This document shows positions 60,708 through 64,000 of a DNA stretch of 64,000 bases, one piece after another. This DNA is from Gemmatimonas phototrophica (GTDB lineage: Bacteria; Gemmatimonadota; Gemmatimonadetes; Gemmatimonadales; Gemmatimonadaceae): assembly GCF_000695095.2 (NCBI RefSeq), contig NZ_CP011454.1:3286001-3350000 (forward strand), in the 5' to 3' direction. The notes beneath the pieces were generated by a model that made no database searches, had not been told where the DNA came from, and saw only the letters and a list, made by a program, of their open reading frames with translations. How positions within the stretch are numbered: position 1 is the stretch's first letter; every line of letters starts with the position of its first letter. Made by a program: the position numbers and the translations under genes.

Positions 60708-61148
60708 TCAGCGAGGGCGACCACCAGCGGGACCCCTGACCATCAACACCGGCACCATGGTTCGGTGCCGAACGCCATTGGCGGTGGTCCCATACAGCAA
60801 GTCCTGCAGGCCGCGATGCCCGTGAGTCGCCATCGCAATGAGGTCACACTGCTCCCGATCGGCGGCCGCGGCAATTTCCGTCGCCGGGTCTCCCGCCGCC
60901 AGCACGGCTTCGGTTTCGTAGCCCTCCGCGCGCAAGGTGGTGCACAGCGCTTCGATGTACCCGCGGTCGAGCCGCATCTCCTCGGACTCCCGCAGCTTGA
61001 GCGAGAGTTGATTGCGCGCGGCCCAGCCATCGGCCACGTGAATGAGCACCAGCGACGACTGACACATGGCGGCCAACTGGCGCACATGCGCCAGAATGAC
61101 CTGGTCGTACGACGAGTGCTCCAGGGGGACGAGAATGCGACGGTACAT
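60708..61148 (-). CDS. Universal stress protein (UspA family)
   Basis: 146 aa from ATG 61148, which overlaps the mntH stop by one base. Usp fold: [26 protein letters not shown] at the start, SLVLIHVADGW, DLIAMATHGHRG and GTTANGVRHRTMVPVLMVRG (related to the ATP-binding GxxGxxxxxx(S/T)xPV motif; the usual Gly/Ser/Thr positions are partly changed). Small nucleotide-binding stress protein encoded between mntH and the regulator, so metal-controlled. Confidence 0.92.
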   Translation of the reverse strand: MYRRILVPLEHSSYDQVILAHVRQLAAMCQSSLVLIHVADGWAARNQLSLKLRESEEMRLDRGYIEALCTTLRAEGYETEAVLAAGDPATEIAAAADREQCDLIAMATHGHRGLQDLLYGTTANGVRHRTMVPVLMVRGPAGGRPR

Positions 61149-62521
61149 CAGGCCATCCATCCGCTGACGGTTTGCACCAGCAACCACACATTCAACGTCG
61201 CAATCACCGCCGCGACGGCGTACGCAGCCACCCTGAGGGGCTTCGAATTGACGAACTCGCCCATCTTGCGGCGGTCAGAGGTAAACTGCACCAGCGGGAA
61301 CACGGCAAACGACAGTTGCAGCGACAGAATGACCTGACTGAACACCAGCAGCTTGGCCGTGCCACTCTCCCCGTATAGTATCGCCACGATGGCAGCCGGC
61401 ACGATGGCAATGGCCCGGGTAATCAACCGGCGCAGCCAGGGGCGGATGCGCAGGTCGAGAAACCCTTCCATCACAATCTGTCCCGCCAGTGTGCCGGTGA
61501 GCGTGGAATTCTGCCCGGACGCCAGCAAGGCGAGCGCGAAGACGGCACTGGCGGCGCCCACGCCCAGGAGGGGCGTGAGCAATTTGTACGCGTCCTGAAT
61601 TTCCGCCACTTCGGTGTTGCCCGTCGTGTGAAACGTCGCCGCCGCCACAATCAGAATGGCGGCGTTGATGAACAGGGCGAAGGTGAGCGCAATGGTGGAA
61701 TCAAGAAAGGCGAAGCGCACGGCTTCCCGCTTTCCTTCGGCATTCTCGGCGTACTTGCGCGTCTGCACGATGCTTGAGTGCAGATACAAGTTGTGCGGCA
61801 TCACCGTGGCGCCCAGAATGCCGATGGCGATGTAGAGCATCTCAGGATTCCTCACGATCTCCGCCGTGGGGACAAAGCCCCGGGCCACCTCGCCCAGGTC
61901 GGGGCGCGAGATGAACAGCTCAAAGAGGAAGCAGCCTCCCACCACGGCGATGAGCGCGATGACCATCGCTTCGAGCAGCCGAAAGCCCTTGTTCTGCAAG
62001 AGGAGGACGATCATCACGTCGAACGCCGTAATGGCGATGCCCACGGGAAGAGACAGCCCGAAGAGCAGATTGAGGGCAATGGCGGTGCCAATGACCTCGG
62101 CCAGATCACAGGCGGCAATCGCCAGCTCACAGAGCACCCAGAGGGCCAGCCCCGTTCGACGCGAGTAGTGATCGCGGCAGGCCTGCGCAAGATCGCGGCC
62201 GGTGACAATCCCCAGTTTGGACGCGAGCCCTTGCAGCAGCACGGCCATGAGATTGGACAGCAGAATGACGGACAGCAGCGTGTAGCCAAAGCGCGAGCCG
62301 CCGGCGAGATCGGTGGCCCAGTTCCCCGGGTCCATGTATCCCACGGCCACCAGATATCCCGGACCGGCAAAGGCCAGCAGCTTGCGAAACCACCCGGTCC
62401 CGTTGACTTCGACCGAGCGATAGACCTCCGCCAGCGACGGCGCCAACCGGGCGCGACGCCAGCCCGGTTCCCCTTCGGGCGTCTCCGGCGATGGTGTAGA
62501 AGCAGAATTGGGCAATATCAT
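61148..62521 (-). CDS. mntH: NRAMP-family Mn2+/Fe2+ transporter MntH
   Basis: 457 aa, 11-12 helices. Helix 1 carries the metal ligands in [18 protein letters not shown] (DPGN), helix 6 the [10 protein letters not shown] motif, and the consensus GQ(N/S)[17 protein letters not shown] is present. NRAMP proteins import Mn2+ or Fe2+ with protons. First gene of the seven-gene minus-strand operon, with a DtxR-type palindrome across its promoter. Confidence 0.96.
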   Translation of the reverse strand: MILPNSASTPSPETPEGEPGWRRARLAPSLAEVYRSVEVNGTGWFRKLLAFAGPGYLVAVGYMDPGNWATDLAGGSRFGYTLLSVILLSNLMAVLLQGLASKLGIVTGRDLAQACRDHYSRRTGLALWVLCELAIAACDLAEVIGTAIALNLLFGLSLPVGIAITAFDVMIVLLLQNKGFRLLEAMVIALIAVVGGCFLFELFISRPDLGEVARGFVPTAEIVRNPEMLYIAIGILGATVMPHNLYLHSSIVQTRKYAENAEGKREAVRFAFLDSTIALTFALFINAAILIVAAATFHTTGNTEVAEIQDAYKLLTPLLGVGAASAVFALALLASGQNSTLTGTLAGQIVMEGFLDLRIRPWLRRLITRAIAIVPAAIVAILYGESGTAKLLVFSQVILSLQLSFAVFPLVQFTSDRRKMGEFVNSKPLRVAAYAVAAVIATLNVWLLVQTVSGWMA

Positions 62522-62527
62522 GCCTAC

Positions 62528-62547
62528 AGTTTAGGCTCACCTAAACT
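62528..62547. promoter_or_regulatory. DtxR/MntR-type operator
   Basis: AGTTTAGG-N4-CCTAAACT: perfect 8-bp arms, close to the TTAGGTTAGSCTAACCTAA box of DtxR/IdeR-type regulators. It covers the -10 and part of the spacer of the mntH promoter, 7 bp before the ATG. Confidence 0.8.
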
Positions 62548-62556
62548 TTGTGGCAA
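62528..62556 (-). promoter_or_regulatory. mntH promoter, leaderless
   Basis: On the minus strand: -35 TTGCCA (62556-62551), 17-bp spacer, -10 TAAACT (62533-62528), 6 nt, ATG 62521. The best full promoter among the leaderless-type starts of the window. Confidence 0.7.
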
Positions 62557-62667
62557 GTGAGTGCACGGGAACCCCCGACTGCGGCGCCTACGTCAGGTGA
62601 CGTATCGATAGGACATCCCCTGAGTCGCAGTTTGCCGGAGCTCGACGCACCCCTTCCGGTTACCGCC

Positions 62668-63786
62668 ATGATGAACCTCACTTCACGGCACGCGGCCACC
62701 ATGGCGCTGCCTCTCCTGTTCGCCCTCGCCACTGCTGTGCCGGCCCAGCAGGCACCAGCCGATTCGACCGTCGGTCGTCGTCGCATCCAACCCTTTCCGG
62801 CCTTCGGCTCGGCGCCGGAAACCGGTCTGCAGTTTGGCCTGACGGTGCTCTCCGTCTTTGAACCTCCCGCCATGCGCCATGCCCGACCGGCCTCGGTGGT
62901 GGCAACGGCCCTGCGCAGCACCAAGGGGCAGACCCGCGTGAGCATTGAAGGGGAACGCTGGTCTGCCAACAATGACCGACGCCTGCAGGGGCTGCTGGCC
63001 TGGCAGAAATTCCCGCTTCCCTACTATGGCCTTGGCGCCACTTCTCCGGAACAGGCCAAAGAGCTGTATACGCCCACCGGAGTGGAGGCGACGGCATCGG
63101 TGCAGCAACGGCTGCGCGGCGCCTGGTATGCGCTGGCCACGGCCCGTTTCCTTTCGCAGGACATCACACCGGACAGCGCCACCGGTGCGTTGGCACTCAA
63201 TACCCGCATTGTGGGGCGCACGGGCGGACGCGTCGGTGAACTGGGCCTTGGCGTACTTCGAGACTCGCGGGACTTCGTCTTCAACCCGACACGCGGCACC
63301 TTCGCGCAACTGACATACGCCGTCAGCGCGGAGGCGACCGGCTCCGAGTTCGCCTACGAGCGGCTCCGGTTCGATGCCCGCAAATACGCTTCCCTCGGCG
63401 GTGAACATGTCCTGGCGTGGCAGGCACAACTCATTGGGACCACGGGAGCACCGCCATTCGATCAATTGGCGCTCGTGGGTGGTGGTGACATCATGCGCGG
63501 GTACGCGCGCGGCCGTTACCGTGAAGCGTGGTTCACCGCCGCGCAGGTTGAATATCGTTCGCCCATCCGTCGCCGATTGGGGATGGTGGCTTTTGCCGGA
63601 GCGGGCACCGTGGCCAGCACGGCTGGAGGGCTCGCGGATTTCGTGGAGGGCACCCTGCTTCCCACCTACGGCGCGGGGGCTCGCATCCAGATTGATGCGC
63701 GTCAGCGCACAGCCGTGCGGGTGGACTACGGCCGTGGCACTAAAGGCGCGAGTGGGCTGTACATCGGGTTCAATCAGGCGTTCTAA
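62668..63786 (+). CDS. BamA/TamA-like surface-antigen (Omp85 barrel) protein
   Basis: 372 aa from ATG 62668. Signal peptide (ATMALPLLFALATAVPAQ). The whole mature protein is a barrel of about 16 strands with the Omp85 features GGGDIMRGYARGRYR (the (V/I)RG(Y/F) motif of the barrel lid) and a C-terminal Phe (YIGFNQAF). No POTRA domain is present at the N-terminus, unlike BamA or TamA, so it is closer to bacterial surface antigen/patatin-type D15 barrels. Divergent from mntH; separated from it by the DtxR box. Confidence 0.85.
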   Translation: MMNLTSRHAATMALPLLFALATAVPAQQAPADSTVGRRRIQPFPAFGSAPETGLQFGLTVLSVFEPPAMRHARPASVVATALRSTKGQTRVSIEGERWSANNDRRLQGLLAWQKFPLPYYGLGATSPEQAKELYTPTGVEATASVQQRLRGAWYALATARFLSQDITPDSATGALALNTRIVGRTGGRVGELGLGVLRDSRDFVFNPTRGTFAQLTYAVSAEATGSEFAYERLRFDARKYASLGGEHVLAWQAQLIGTTGAPPFDQLALVGGGDIMRGYARGRYREAWFTAAQVEYRSPIRRRLGMVAFAGAGTVASTAGGLADFVEGTLLPTYGAGARIQIDARQRTAVRVDYGRGTKGASGLYIGFNQAF

Positions 63787-63801
63787 TTAGGCGTGCCCAT
63801 C

Positions 63802-64000
63802 ATGTCCGCTTTCGCATTGCCATTCAGCGGTCGCCACCGCGAACTCGAACTCGTGTCACAGGTGCGCGGCGAGGCCGCGGCCGGGCATGGTCAACTCCTG
63901 CTGCTCTCGGGCGATGGCGGTGTTGGCAAAACACGACTGGTGCAGGAAGCCGCCACGGCTGCCCGCGCTGCCGGATGGCAGGTTGCCATTGGGAACGCGT
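63802..64000 (+). CDS. AAA-ATPase domain protein, 5' end only
   Basis: The 66 visible codons from ATG 63802 read MSAFALPFSGRHRELELVSQ, then HGQLLLLSGDGGVGKTRLVQEAATAARAAGW with a Walker A loop (GDGGVGKT). The FxGRxxEL start and this P-loop are typical of the large AAA_16-type ATPases of LuxR/adenylate-cyclase or kinase-type regulators. The rest is outside the window. Confidence 0.7.
   Translation, partial: MSAFALPFSGRHRELELVSQVRGEAAAGHGQLLLLSGDGGVGKTRLVQEAATAARAAGWQVAIGNA

Overview
The window is a GC-rich (roughly 65 %), densely packed bacterial chromosome segment from a Gram-negative (diderm) organism: TolC-, BamA- and CusABC-type envelope proteins, many lipoproteins and a SURF1 protein are present. 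Gene content and style (short intergenic gaps, ATGA overlaps, few Shine-Dalgarno motifs) would fit Gemmatimonadota, but that is an inference without a marker gene. At least seven genes lack a Shine-Dalgarno site and instead carry a TANNNT hexamer exactly 6 nt before the ATG, which predicts leaderless mRNAs.

1-13.5 kb is a metal-resistance island. On the minus strand, an exported CbiX-like protein, a His-rich exported protein and a CusCBA/Czc-type RND efflux system (inner-membrane pump cut by the window edge) follow a promoter that carries an inverted repeat. On the plus strand, an outer-membrane factor, a Tat-exported multicopper oxidase, a BlaI/CopY-type repressor and a BlaR1-type M56 protease form one operon, followed by copC and an exported NTF2-like protein. 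A CopB-type (CPH) copper ATPase and a second NTF2-like gene are divergently transcribed. The same palindrome, TTTAC-N5-GTAAA, lies before all four plus/minus copper units, which suggests a copper regulon run by the BlaI/BlaR pair, whose protease ends in a His/Cys-rich tail.

13.6-18.9 kb is an accessory region. Four copies of the 3' half of tRNA-Gln(CTG) with its terminator are arrayed in tandem; the rightmost is the intact tRNA. They cut the region into three short modules carrying MarR + dehalogenase-like hydrolase, a DUF3396-like protein, and a DUF4160/DUF2442 pair. No integrase is present.

18.9-36.3 kb is mostly core: Uma2-family protein, glnS, a lipoprotein, tRNA-Ala(CGC), class II photolyase, a threonine/serine dehydratase preceded by five 11-bp repeats, a KGG protein, RNase Z, an MFS exporter, an outer-membrane-type protein, a four-gene operon (hydroxyacid dehydrogenase, class V aminotransferase, lipoprotein, thioesterase), an HMA-like protein, mgtE and an EamA transporter.

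36.4-49.7 kb is a Wzy-type polysaccharide locus (UDP-glucuronate 4-epimerase, AsnB, MurJ/MviN-type flippase, Wzz, Wzy, DegT aminotransferase, phosphoglycosyl transferase, three GT4 glycosyltransferases, one fused to a GNAT domain).

49.7-64 kb holds a DUF2279 protein, SURF1, a glycogen branching enzyme with a histone-H1-like tail, two small exported paralogues, and a seven-gene minus-strand operon (mntH, universal stress protein, DtxR/MntR regulator, then an AttEFGH-like ABC system whose last protein fuses a permease N-terminus to a CrtC/AttH lipocalin) behind a DtxR-type palindrome. The window closes with a BamA-like barrel and the start of a large AAA-ATPase protein.
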